Shown: positions 26,945-35,556 of the stretch, piece by piece
Numbering within the stretch: the stretch's first letter is position 1
Layout of the letters: every line of letters begins with the position of its first letter
Source of the DNA: Blastomonas fulva
GTDB lineage: Bacteria; Pseudomonadota; Alphaproteobacteria; Sphingomonadales; Sphingomonadaceae
Assembly (NCBI RefSeq): GCF_003431825.1
Contig: NZ_CP020083.1
Location: 434,001 to 498,000 of the forward strand
Length of the DNA: 64,000 nucleotides
Direction: 5' to 3'
Program-made: the position numbers and the translations under genes
The notes under the pieces: model-generated
What the model was told of the DNA's origin: nothing
What the model saw: only the letters and a program-made list of their open reading frames with translations
Databases searched by the model: none

Positions 26945-28218
26945 ACGCACCGTGGAAGCCTGGCATGGCCGCGACCCGCGACCAGTTTGCCGCCTATATC
27001 TGCGACGAGCCTACGCTGGACATAGTCCGCGCGATGGCCATCAACATGGGCTGGCCGCCTGAGAAGTGCAACAAGGGCGGCCTGCGCAACGCGGTGCAGT
27101 CGCTCTCGATCACCGCGAGCCCCAACATCCTGCTGGTCGACCTGTCCGAATCGGGCGACCCGCTGAACGACATCAACGCGCTGGCGGAAGTCTGCGAGCC
27201 CGGCACCGTGGTGATCGCCATGGGCCAGGTCAACGACGTGCGCCTGTACCGCGATCTCATCGCCAGCGGCCTGCACGATTATCTGCTCAAGCCCGTGGGC
27301 CCCGACCATATCCGCGACACCATCCTGCAGGCGCAGGCCATGCTCAACGCGCCCAAGGCCGGTGAAGCCACCGCCGAGCGCGCGCATGTCGGCATCATGG
27401 TCATCGGCACCCGCGGCGGCGTGGGGGCATCAACTGTCGCGACCTCGCTCGCCTGGCAGCTCAGCAAGAATGCCGGTCACACCACCGCGCTGCTCGATCT
27501 CGACCTGCACTTCGGCACTGGCGCGCTGACGATGGATCTGGAACCGGGCCGCGGCCTGACCGACGCCATCGACAATCCCAGCCGCATCGACGGGCTGTTC
27601 ATCGAACGCGCAATGATCAAGGCCAACGACAAACTGTCGATCCTCTCGGCCGAAGCGCCGATCAGCTCGCCGCTGATCACCGATGGCACCGCGTTCTTCC
27701 AGCTGCAGGAAGAGTTCCGCCACGCCTTCGAAAACACCGTGGTCGATCTGCCGCGCCAGATGCTGATCGATTATCCGCATCTGGTGTCCGAAACCAACAT
27801 CGCGGTGCTGGTCACCGAGTTGACGCTGGCATCGGCACGCGATGCGATCCGCCTGCTCGCCTGGCTCAAGAGCAACGCGCCGGCAGCGCGGGTGCTGGTG
27901 GTCGCCAACAAGGTGCAGCCAGCCGCGCTGGAGATCAGCCGCGCCGATTTCGAGACCACGATCGAACGCAAGATCGACTTCCTGATCCCCGCCGACCCCA
28001 AGACTGCGGCGCAGGCTGCCAAGCTGGGCCAGCCTTTTTGTGAGGCGGGCAAGTCGACCAAGGCGGGCGCGGTGATGAAGTCGCTGACCGACCGCTGCCT
28101 GGGCATGGCCGAGGAAGAAGTCGCTGCCGAGAAGGATACCGGCGGAGCGAAGAAATCGCTGCTCGGCAAGTTCGGCGACTTCAAGTCGCTGCTGCCGAGC
28201 AAGCCCGGCAAGAAGTAA
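26941..28218 (+). CDS. cpaE: pilus assembly protein CpaE (MinD/ParA-like ATPase)
   Basis: A 425-residue protein with an N-terminal receiver-like domain (residues 25-125, without obvious phosphorylation residues) and a C-terminal MinD/ParA-type domain. The deviant Walker A is GTRGGVGASTVATSLAW, lacking the signature lysine in the GK[ST] position; this is common in CpaE proteins. CpaE localises the pilus machine to the cell pole in Caulobacter. The GTG start overlaps the cpaD stop. The next gene is tadB, so the usual cpaF is missing here. Confidence 0.93.
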   Translation: MNAPWKPGMAATRDQFAAYICDEPTLDIVRAMAINMGWPPEKCNKGGLRNAVQSLSITASPNILLVDLSESGDPLNDINALAEVCEPGTVVIAMGQVNDVRLYRDLIASGLHDYLLKPVGPDHIRDTILQAQAMLNAPKAGEATAERAHVGIMVIGTRGGVGASTVATSLAWQLSKNAGHTTALLDLDLHFGTGALTMDLEPGRGLTDAIDNPSRIDGLFIERAMIKANDKLSILSAEAPISSPLITDGTAFFQLQEEFRHAFENTVVDLPRQMLIDYPHLVSETNIAVLVTELTLASARDAIRLLAWLKSNAPAARVLVVANKVQPAALEISRADFETTIERKIDFLIPADPKTAAQAAKLGQPFCEAGKSTKAGAVMKSLTDRCLGMAEEEVAAEKDTGGAKKSLLGKFGDFKSLLPSKPGKK

Positions 28219-28275
28219 CCGGGCCCGCGGCGTCCTTCAGGAACGCTGCGGCCCCACAATGCGGATGGAATGCGC

Positions 28276-29247
28276 ATGAACATGGTGCAGACATTGCTGT
28301 TGGCCGGCGGCCTCCTGAGCGTTATCGCGCTGATAGCGATGGCGTTTGGCGGACCCAACGCCCGCAAGGAACTGCAGCGTCGCATTCTGGCCGTGCGCGA
28401 ACGCTATAGCGAGAATGCCAGCGCCAAGGTCGAGGCGCAGATGCGCAAGGCGATCGCCAACCGCAAGCCGCGGTTCAACCAGGCCGGCGAGGATCTGACC
28501 AAGGTCCAGATGCTGGCTCGCAGGCTGGCGATGACCGGCAAGAGCTGGACCGTCGTCCAGTTCGGTCAGGTCGTGATCGGCCTTGGGCTGATCGTGGCGC
28601 TGCTTATCTATATGCGGTCGGGTCAATTGATGATGAGCCTGTTCATCGGATCGGCATTGGGCTTCGGCCTGCCGCACATGGTCGTCGGCCATTTCATCAA
28701 GCGCCGTCTCAATAAGTTCACCCAGCACTTTCCCGATGCCATCGATCTACTGGTGCGCGGCCTGCGCTCGGGCCTGCCCGTCACCGAGACGCTGCAGGTC
28801 GTCGCCAAGGAAATCCCCGGCCCGGTGGGCGAGGAGTTCAAGCTGGTGACCGAGCGGATCAAGATCGGCCGCTCGATGGAAGATGCGCTGCAGGAAAGCG
28901 CCAACCGCCTGCAGACGCCCGAATTCAACTTCTTCTGCATCACGCTCGCCATCCAGCGCGAGACCGGCGGCAACCTCGCCGAGACGCTGTCCAACCTCGG
29001 CGCGGTGCTGCGCTCGCGTGCGCAGATGAAGCTCAAGATCCGCGCGCTTTCGTCCGAATCCAAGGCGTCGGCCTATATCGTGGGATCGCTGCCGTTCCTG
29101 GTGTTCATCATGATCTGGTGGGTGAACCCCGAATATCTGGCCGGCTTCTTCAGTGAAGAGCGGCTGATGATCGCCGGACTCGGCGGGCTGCTCTGGATGA
29201 GCATCGGCGTCTTCATTATGGCCAAAATGGTCAGTTTCGAAATCTGA
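28276..29247 (+). CDS. tadB: Flp pilus inner-membrane platform protein TadB
   Basis: A 323-residue T2SSF-domain protein with hydrophobic segments at the N-terminus, near residues 95-125 and at the C-terminus. The T2SSF motif region is AIDLLVRGLRSGLPVTETLQ, and EIPGPVGEEFKLV follows. It forms the inner-membrane platform on which the pilus polymerises, paired with TadC. The ATG at 28276 has GGA at 28267 at good distance; an ATG six bases earlier is an alternative. It follows cpaE after 57 bases with no ATPase gene between. Confidence 0.92.
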   Translation: MNMVQTLLLAGGLLSVIALIAMAFGGPNARKELQRRILAVRERYSENASAKVEAQMRKAIANRKPRFNQAGEDLTKVQMLARRLAMTGKSWTVVQFGQVVIGLGLIVALLIYMRSGQLMMSLFIGSALGFGLPHMVVGHFIKRRLNKFTQHFPDAIDLLVRGLRSGLPVTETLQVVAKEIPGPVGEEFKLVTERIKIGRSMEDALQESANRLQTPEFNFFCITLAIQRETGGNLAETLSNLGAVLRSRAQMKLKIRALSSESKASAYIVGSLPFLVFIMIWWVNPEYLAGFFSEERLMIAGLGGLLWMSIGVFIMAKMVSFEI

Positions 29248-29265
29248 TCGGGGGAAGAGGGAACC

Positions 29266-30264
29266 GTGCCTGACGCAGCCAATCCTACCCTGATGGGGGT
29301 CGACGTGATCTTTGTCGCCACGCTGCTTGCAGCGGTTGCGACGCTTGCCGTGATGATTGCCATCTATGCCGCCACCACCGTGCGCGATCCCATGGCCAAG
29401 CGGGTCAAGGCGCTGAGCGAGCGGCGCGAGCAGCTGAAGGCAGGGATCACCGCATCCACCGCCAAGAAGCGCACGCGCATTGTCCACAAGAGCGACACCA
29501 CCGACAAGATGCGCAGCACGCTGCAATCGCTGCGCGTGCTCCAGGACGAGCAGCTCAAATCGGCGCAGCAGAAGCTCGCGCAGGCAGGTATCCGCTCAAA
29601 GGACGTCGCGGTTGCAATCATCTTTGGCCGCATGGTGTTGCCGATCGCGCTGGGCGGGCTTGCCGCGTTGCTGATCTATGGCCTGGGCGTGCTGGTCCCC
29701 GACTGGACGCCGATGAAGAAGTTCGGCCTGTTCGCGACCATCCTGCTGCTGAGCTACAAGGCGCCCGACCTGTTCGTGCAGAACATCATCTCCAAGCGCA
29801 CCGATGCCATCCGCAAGGGCCTGCCCGACGCGCTCGATCTGCTGGTGATCTGCGCCGAGGCCGGTCTCACCGTCGATGCCGCATTCAACCGCGTCGCCAA
29901 GGAACTGGGCCGCGCCTATCCCGAGCTCGGCGACGAGTTCGCGCTGACCGCGATCGAGCTCGCCTTCCTCACCGAACGGCGCCAGGCGTTCGAGAACCTC
30001 GCCTATCGCGTGGCACTGGACTCGGTGCGCGGGGTGGTCACCACCATGATCCAGACCGAAAAATACGGCACGCCATTGGCGTCCGCGCTGCGTGTGCTGT
30101 CGGCCGAGTTCCGCAACGAGCGCATGATGCGCGCCGAGGAAAAGGCCGCCCGCCTGCCCGCGATCATGACCGTGCCGCTGATCCTGTTCATCCTGCCGAC
30201 GCTCTTCGTCGTCATCCTGGGTCCGGCAGCCTGTTCGATCGCCGACGCTTTCGCCAAGCAGTGA
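29266..30264 (+). CDS. tadC: Flp pilus inner-membrane platform protein TadC
   Basis: A 332-residue T2SSF-domain partner of TadB. Membrane segments lie near the N-terminus (VIFVATLLAAVATLAVMIAIY), near residues 125-165, and at the C-terminus (IMTVPLILFILPTLFVVIL). The F-domain has LPDALDLLVICAEAGLTVDA. The GTG start at 29266 follows GGGGAAGAGGG by a few bases. It is the last visible pilus gene: the TPR gene that often follows tadC is absent, and the TonB receptor gene converges on it across a terminator. Confidence 0.92.
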   Translation: MPDAANPTLMGVDVIFVATLLAAVATLAVMIAIYAATTVRDPMAKRVKALSERREQLKAGITASTAKKRTRIVHKSDTTDKMRSTLQSLRVLQDEQLKSAQQKLAQAGIRSKDVAVAIIFGRMVLPIALGGLAALLIYGLGVLVPDWTPMKKFGLFATILLLSYKAPDLFVQNIISKRTDAIRKGLPDALDLLVICAEAGLTVDAAFNRVAKELGRAYPELGDEFALTAIELAFLTERRQAFENLAYRVALDSVRGVVTTMIQTEKYGTPLASALRVLSAEFRNERMMRAEEKAARLPAIMTVPLILFILPTLFVVILGPAACSIADAFAKQ

Positions 30265-30284
30265 CGCGGCCGATCGCGTGACAT

Positions 30285-30319
30285 AAAAAAGGGGCGATCC
30301 CGCATAACGGAATCGCCCC
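30285..30319 (-). terminator. intrinsic terminator of the TonB receptor gene
   Basis: GGGGCGAT (30291-30298) pairs with ATCGCCCC (30312-30319), extended by inner CCG/CGG pairs. On the minus strand it is followed by six T (complement of 30285-30290). It lies 80 bases beyond the receptor stop and 21 bases after tadC, so it probably also stops pilus transcripts. Confidence 0.88.
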
Positions 30320-30398
30320 AGGTCACTGATGTACACCGGCTGAAAGTGTTGCCCTTGCAGGCTTGCCGTCAGCCAGTGTCCCCCATCAATCTCTCAAA

Positions 30399-32931
30399 TC
30401 AGTACTTCGCCCGCAGCGTGATGCCGTACATCCGCGGCTCCTCGACAAAACCGATGCGCGAGCGGGTGCCTGCACCACCGCGCAGCGGGGTGTTGGCGGT
30501 GATGCCGCGGGTGATCTCGTTGTTGAGGTTGGTGCCCCACAGTTCGAACGAGAAGCGGTCATCGGGCGTGGTGAAACCAAGCCGCGCGTTCATCTTGAAA
30601 TAGCTCTCCTGAATGTCGAGCGGGATCGGAAGGCCGTTGGTATCCAGCGGCGACGTGCTGGTGCGGCGGTCGTCCGAATAGTTGATGTTGAAGTTGGCGA
30701 GCATCTTCCAACCGGAATCGGTGATCTGGTTGTCATAGGTGATGCCGGCCACGCCCGTGAACTTGGGCGCGTTGGTGAGATCCGCACCGCACAGGCTGCG
30801 CACCGTCTGCAGCGTCGCGGCGTTGCCCACCACGCCATTGGCGCAGTTGCGGGGATAGCGCGCATCGGCATAGGTGACTGCCAGATTGACCGAGATGCCC
30901 GAGTCGAACTGACCGAACATTTCCAGTTCCGCACCGGTCGACTTGGCGGCTGCCACGTTGAACGTCTGGAACTGCACCCCGGTGAATTCGAGCACCTGGA
31001 AGTCGGTCATGTCCATGTGGAACAGCGCCAGGTTGGCACGGATGCGGCCATTGGCGAACTCGGTCTTGATCCCCGCCTCATAGGCATCGACCTTTTCCGA
31101 ATTGAACGCCGGGTTGGCTCCGTTGGCGGCGGCTGCCGGGTCGAGGTTGAAACCGCCCGACTTGAAGCCATGGCTGAAGCCGGCATACGCCAGGAAGCCG
31201 TTGTTGGTGTTGTACGCGATCTGCGCCGTGTAGGTCAGCTCGTCATCCTTGAAGACCCGGTTGAACTCGCGCGGCAGCGGGAGGCCCGGGATGGTGCTGG
31301 CCAGCACGGTGCCGCCGGTACCGGGGACAGTAAGCCCCACAGAGGTGGGGGAAGCAGGTCGCGCCCAGCGCGCCGCCGCGCAAGGCGGCGGGCACGGCAC
31401 CGGTGATCACGCCGTTGACGATCGCCTGACAGGCCGGCGAGTTTGCCGCCAGCTGGTCGAAGCTGCCCTGCTTCTTTTCATCGACATAGCGCGCACCCAA
31501 AGTGAGGCTGAGATTGTCGGTGATGTTGAACACGTTGTGGGTGAAGATCGAGAAGCTCTCGGCATCCTGACGGAAGCGGTTGACCGCGAAGTTGCCCGCC
31601 GCATTGACTGGAACGCCGCCGTTGCCCAGCGCGGTGAGCGCGAACAGCGGATTGACGCCTGCCAGATTGCCGAAGTTACCGGCGCTGACCGCACGCTGAT
31701 AGTCGGTACCCAGCGTCATCGACTGGACCTCGTCGATCTTTTCGTCCGAATAATAGGCACCGACCAGGAAATCGAGCGCATCGTTGAAGGCGCTGCCCTG
31801 GAAGCGCAGCTCATGCGTCATGGTCTTGATCGGGCCACCGGTCCGGGGGAAGCCCGCAGCTGCGGTCGAGCCGCGGCCGGTGCTGAACAGGTTGAGGCTG
31901 ACAAAGTCGGATTCCTGCGCCGACTCCGCCTCGAAGTGGCGATAAGACCCAATATAGGTCATCTGCGCCGGGCCAAGATCCCATTTCAGCTCGCCCGAAA
32001 AGCCGTACTGCTCGGTGTTGTTGAGGAACTGCTGGCTGTTGGTCTGCAGATTGTTGAGCGCCGACTGGCCGAACACCGCGACGCCGTCATTGGGCAGGCC
32101 GTGGAACGCGAAGAAGGGCTGCAGCTCGGTCTCGCGGACGATCACCGCGTCGCAGCAATTTTCGGTCGCCTTGGCATAGTCACCGATCAGGCGGATGCTG
32201 ATATCGGATGAAGGCTCCCACAGCAGCTGGCCGCGAATGACATAGCGGTCGCGGTTGCTGCTTTCGGCGCCAGGGACACCGACGCTGTTCAGGAAGCCGT
32301 CGCGCTTGCGATAGGCACCCGAAACCCGCAGACCCAGCTGGTCGTTAACCAGCGGGACGCTGACCCCGGCCTGCACGTTGAAGAAGTCATAGTTGCCGTA
32401 GGTGAAGTTGCCGAATGCTTCCACCTTGGTCAGGTTGGGACGCTTGGTGGTCAGGTTGAGTGCACCTGCCGAAGTGTTGCGGCCGAACAGCGTTCCCTGC
32501 GGCCCGCGCAGGATTTCGAGCCGCTCCAGATCGAGCAGATCGCCCAGCGCGATGCCGGGGCGCGACTGGTACACTCCATCGATGAACACGCCGACCGAGC
32601 TTTCGAGGCCCGTGTTGTTGCCGGTGGTGCCGACGCCGCGAATGCGGATCGAGGTGCCCTGGCTTTCGGTCTGCGAAGACTGGACGTTGAAGCTCGGCGA
32701 GATCGAGGTCAGCGACTTGATGTCCTGAACGTTCTGCCGGTCGAGCTGTTCCGGGCTGACCGCAGTGACCGCGATCGGGATGTCCTGGACGTCAGCCGCG
32801 CGCAGCGTGGCGGTGACAATAATGACTTCCCGCTCAGGCGCATCGGAGTCTTGCGCGTCCTGCGCCTGAGCCATCGATGTCATTGAGACAGTGCAAAGCA
32901 AGCCCATCACGGGCTTCCACAAAGTGCGCAT
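30399..32931 (-). pseudogene. TonB-dependent outer-membrane receptor, frameshifted
   Basis: An approximately 843-residue TonB-dependent receptor once one base is removed. The N-terminal part (32931 to about 31350) has a signal peptide (ending MAQAQDA), a TonB-box-like region REVIIVTATLRAADVQDIP, and the plug motifs RIRGVG and RGPQGTLFGRNTSAGALNL. The C-terminal part (about 31350 to 30399) carries the rest of the barrel and ends in the aromatic-terminated YGITLRAKY. The two parts join in-frame if one G of the five-G run 31347-31351 (plus strand) is dropped: CFP then continues as TSVGLTVPG. Without that, translation stops at 31243. The cargo (iron chelate, sugar or other) cannot be named. It may be a true mutation, a phase-type switch or an assembly error. 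Confidence 0.85.
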
Positions 32932-33273
32932 CCTCTTCTCCCACAAGCAAAGTGTATATCTTGCTCTTTTGCCCCCACCGCTCTTCAGGCGATGCAAGGT
33001 GCAGTCAGAAAATTGTCACAACGCGTGCCGGATTGCAATTTTTTAATGCTATCTGCAGCTTTTTGCATGTTTCTGGGATGCCCGGAAAACTGCGATTTCT
33101 CGCTATGCTGCGGCGCAGCAGGCGCTTTACGTTACGGTAAGTTGCGCTCGCGCCACATATGGATGTATTTGCTACGGCGGTGCAGCACCATGCCGCGGCA
33201 GATCGGGGTTGCAATACCGAAAACGGACGTTAGCGTGCAGCGTTTTAATCGATTAATTAAACGGGTGAGAGAC
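32932..33273. other. intergenic region between the TonB receptor and CoA-transferase genes
   Basis: This 342-base divergent region is AT-richer than its surroundings. It must hold the promoters of both flanking genes. The frame in front of the CoA-transferase is open through much of it but encodes nothing like a family N-terminus. A perfect 12-base palindrome is listed separately. I see no other gene. Confidence 0.5.
33245..33256. promoter_or_regulatory. palindrome before the CoA-transferase start
   Basis: TTAATCGATTAA is a perfect 12-base palindrome ending 17 bases before the ATG at 33274, in an AT-rich patch of otherwise GC-rich DNA. It is a plausible operator; the regulator is unknown. 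Confidence 0.4.
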
Positions 33274-34323
33274 ATGGGCGGAGCGCTTTCGGGAATTACC
33301 ATCGTCGAGCTGGCGGGCATCGGCCCGGGACCGTTCGCCGCGATGATGCTTGCCGATCATGGCGCCCGAGTCGTTCGCGTCGAACGCGCGTCGAGCCGCT
33401 CCACGGTGGGCGATGCGGGCAACCGCGATATCCTCAACCGCAACCGCGAGGTGATCGCAGCCGATCTCAAAAGCCCCGAGGGAATTGCGCAGGTGCGCGA
33501 TCTGATCCGCGAGGCCGACGGCCTGATCGAGGGTTTCCGTCCCGGGGTTATGGAACGGCTGGGGCTGGGCCCCGATGTGCTGCTCGCCGACAATCCCGCA
33601 CTTGTCTATGGCCGGATGACCGGCTGGGGCCAGACGGGTCCCTACGCCCCGCTGGCCGGCCACGACATCAACTATATCGCGCTGTCGGGCGCGCTGCACA
33701 GTTATGGCCGCGCAGGCGAGAAGCCGACGCCGCCGGTCAACGCGGTCGGCGATTTCGGCGGCGGCGGCATGATGATGGCGTTCGGCATGCTCGCAGGCAT
33801 CCTGTCGGCGCGCAGCACCGGCAAGGGCCAGGTGATCGATTGCGCGATGACCGATGGCGCTGCGGTGCTCTCCGCGATGACCTACACCTTCCTTGCCAAC
33901 GGCCAATGGCGCGACGAGCGCGGCGTCAACCTGCTCGATACCGGCGCGCATTTCTATGACACCTATGAATGCGCCGATGGCAAATACATCTCGCTCGGAT
34001 CGATCGAGCCGCAATTCTATGCGCTGCTGCGCGAGAAGGCGGGGCTGACCGATCCGGCGTTCGACGCCCAGATGGACCCGCGCCAATGGGTCTCGCTCAA
34101 GGACAAGCTCACCGCCCTTTTCCTCACCAAGACCCGCGACGAATGGTGCGCGATCATGGAATACACCGACATCTGCTTCGCCCCGGTGCTGAGCCTGACC
34201 GAAGCGCCAGAACATCCCCACAACAAGCAGCGCGGCACCTTCGTGGAAGTGGCAGGCATGCTGCAACCAGCCCCTGCCCCGCGGTTCAGCGAGACCCCGG
34301 CGCCACCTGTGCGGATGGGGTGA
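33274..34323 (+). CDS. CaiB/BaiF CoA-transferase family protein, alpha-methylacyl-CoA racemase type
   Basis: A 349-residue class III CoA-transferase-fold protein most like alpha-methylacyl-CoA racemases. The start LSGITIVELAGIGPGPFAAM and GFRPGVMERLGLGPDVLL are family hallmarks; AGHDINYIALSG and VGDFGGGGMMMAFG correspond to the racemase His and Asp regions. It would epimerise the 2-methyl group of branched acyl-CoAs in fatty acid or steroid breakdown, acting in the cytosol. ATG 33274 gives the standard N-terminus. The 3' end overlaps the convergent hypothetical gene by 38 bases. No beta-oxidation genes are nearby. Confidence 0.9.
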   Translation: MGGALSGITIVELAGIGPGPFAAMMLADHGARVVRVERASSRSTVGDAGNRDILNRNREVIAADLKSPEGIAQVRDLIREADGLIEGFRPGVMERLGLGPDVLLADNPALVYGRMTGWGQTGPYAPLAGHDINYIALSGALHSYGRAGEKPTPPVNAVGDFGGGGMMMAFGMLAGILSARSTGKGQVIDCAMTDGAAVLSAMTYTFLANGQWRDERGVNLLDTGAHFYDTYECADGKYISLGSIEPQFYALLREKAGLTDPAFDAQMDPRQWVSLKDKLTALFLTKTRDEWCAIMEYTDICFAPVLSLTEAPEHPHNKQRGTFVEVAGMLQPAPAPRFSETPAPPVRMG

Positions 34324-34852
34324 GGCCTTTGGCAGTTGCGAGATTCCTGCACAATTGCTCGAGGCGGCTTACCAAGATCGCTGAAACGGAATTCAACTCC
34401 TTAAGGGTCAATTTCACCTGTTCCTGCGTGAGCAGCGTTTCTCTTGGTTCTGCGTGCGCCTTGACCACAGTCAGCATTTCCAGCCGAACAATCCAACGTC
34501 CGGCATCGTCGTGGTACATCGTGGGGCGCCCGTGACAGAGCATGTTGCGAAGAGCGATGTTGTCACTAACGGCCTGCAGCTGCGCGGCTATGGCTTTGCC
34601 CTCAGATGCGAAGGCACCCGCAGGCGCGAACAGTTCGAGCAGTTGTGCAAATCTGCCTTGAAGGCTCGGATTGAGTTTAGTCCCGGCACCTCTTCCTTCG
34701 ATCGATGCTAGAACCTGAAGCGTTTGAGTGACTGCAAATTCCGACCTGGTGAACGTATCGATCATTTTACTCCGCTGCTGGTTCCACGACTGGACAGCAG
34801 CAGCCTTCCGCTGGCCATCTTGGGCAGCCGTTATCGGAGTGATGGCATTCAT
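34286..34852 (-). CDS. hypothetical protein with HEPN-like RNxxxH motif
   Basis: A 188-residue mostly helical, cytosolic-looking protein with no family I can name. Residues 95-109 (VSDNIALRNMLCHGR) contain an R-N-x3-H pattern at R102-H107, followed by G, the kind of motif seen in HEPN-domain ribonucleases and HEPN-like proteins. Its base composition is lower in GC than the flanks, and it sits between a CoA-transferase gene and a mazEF module, so it may be acquired. ATG 34852 is chosen; no strong Shine-Dalgarno is visible. The 3' end overlaps the convergent CoA-transferase gene by 38 bases. Function is unassigned; the HEPN link is a suggestion only. Confidence 0.6.
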   Translation of the reverse strand: MNAITPITAAQDGQRKAAAVQSWNQQRSKMIDTFTRSEFAVTQTLQVLASIEGRGAGTKLNPSLQGRFAQLLELFAPAGAFASEGKAIAAQLQAVSDNIALRNMLCHGRPTMYHDDAGRWIVRLEMLTVVKAHAEPRETLLTQEQVKLTLKELNSVSAILVSRLEQLCRNLATAKGLTPSAQVAPGSR

Positions 34853-34921
34853 CACAACGTTATCGCTGTGGAATGTTTAAAGTCTCGTTCATCGCAGCAG
34901 ATCAGTGTGTAGATACATATG

Positions 34922-34950
34922 TTGACACCCGACCAGCACCGATTTATCCT
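34922..34950 (+). promoter_or_regulatory. sigma-70-type promoter of mazEF
   Basis: TTGACA at 34922-34927 (perfect -35) and TATCCT at 34945-34950 are separated by 17 bases. Transcription would start about 7 bases later, just ahead of the GGAG Shine-Dalgarno at 34964. This is the clearest housekeeping promoter in the window. Confidence 0.75.
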
Positions 34951-34975
34951 CGAAGCCTCAATCGGAGTTATGGCG

Positions 34976-35218
34976 ATGCGGAGCCAAGTCAAAAAATGGG
35001 GAAACAGCGCGTCTGTTAGAATACCCGCACGGGTGCTTGCAGCGGCTTCCATGCAGATCGATCAGGAGGTCGAAATGCGTGAGGAGGGCGGGCGGATCAT
35101 CATCGAGCCGGTGACGGTCCCCACTTACGATCTGGATGATCTGCTTGCCGCCATGGCACCAGAGACCTTTCCCGACGATATCGATTTCGGATCACCGGTC
35201 GGCGAGGAAATCTGGTAG
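34976..35218 (+). CDS. mazE: MazE-type antitoxin (AbrB fold)
   Basis: An 80-residue antitoxin with the SpoVT-AbrB DNA-binding half at the N-terminus (QVKKWGNSASVRIPARVLAA) and an acidic C-terminal half that would wrap the toxin (AMAPETFPDDIDFGSPVGEE). GGAG at 34964-34967 is 8 bases before the ATG at 34976 and only 2 before an ATG at 34970, which decides the start. The stop overlaps the mazF GTG (TAGTG). MazE-MazF complexes normally repress their own promoter, here the TTGACA promoter just upstream. Confidence 0.9.
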   Translation: MRSQVKKWGNSASVRIPARVLAAASMQIDQEVEMREEGGRIIIEPVTVPTYDLDDLLAAMAPETFPDDIDFGSPVGEEIW

Positions 35219-35550
35219 TGGCTGCCTATGTCCCGGACGCCGGTGACATCGTCTGGCTTCAGTTCGATCCGCAAGCAGGACATGAACAGGCGGGACACCG
35301 ACCAGCTCTGGTCCTTTCGCCCGCGAGCTACAATGAAAAGCGCGGAATGATGATCTGCTGCCCGATGACATCGCGCAGCAAGGGCTATGCTTTTGAAGTG
35401 GCTGTCGGCGATGCCACTGGCAGCGTGGTTCTGGCGGACCAGATCAAGAGTGTCGACTGGCGGGCACGCAAGGCCACCCGCAAGGGGAAAGCACCGGTCG
35501 CGACCCTTCTGGACGTCCGCGCCAAGCTGAAGGCGCTGCTCAGCCTTTGA
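35218..35550 (+). CDS. mazF: MazF/PemK-family endoribonuclease toxin
   Basis: A 110-residue MazF/ChpB-type toxin that cleaves mRNA at short sequences and arrests growth when MazE is degraded. Family motifs seen are GDIVWLQFDPQAGHEQAGHR, then RPALVLSP, CPMTSRSKGY and LADQIKSVDWRAR; the catalytic Arg (in GHRP) and Thr (in PMTS) are present. The GTG start overlaps the mazE stop. The gene converges on glutaminase with only 6 bases between stops. The toxin looks intact. Confidence 0.92.
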   Translation: MAAYVPDAGDIVWLQFDPQAGHEQAGHRPALVLSPASYNEKRGMMICCPMTSRSKGYAFEVAVGDATGSVVLADQIKSVDWRARKATRKGKAPVATLLDVRAKLKALLSL

Positions 35551-35556
35551 TGGCCC

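Noticed and set aside
28219..28275. A degraded cpaF remnant between cpaE and tadB
   Set aside because: The gap is 57 bases and shows no Walker or secretion-ATPase residue pattern.
31340..31355. Programmed frameshift in the TonB receptor
   Set aside because: No slippery heptamer with a downstream structure is evident; a slip in a short G-run or a sequencing error is simpler.
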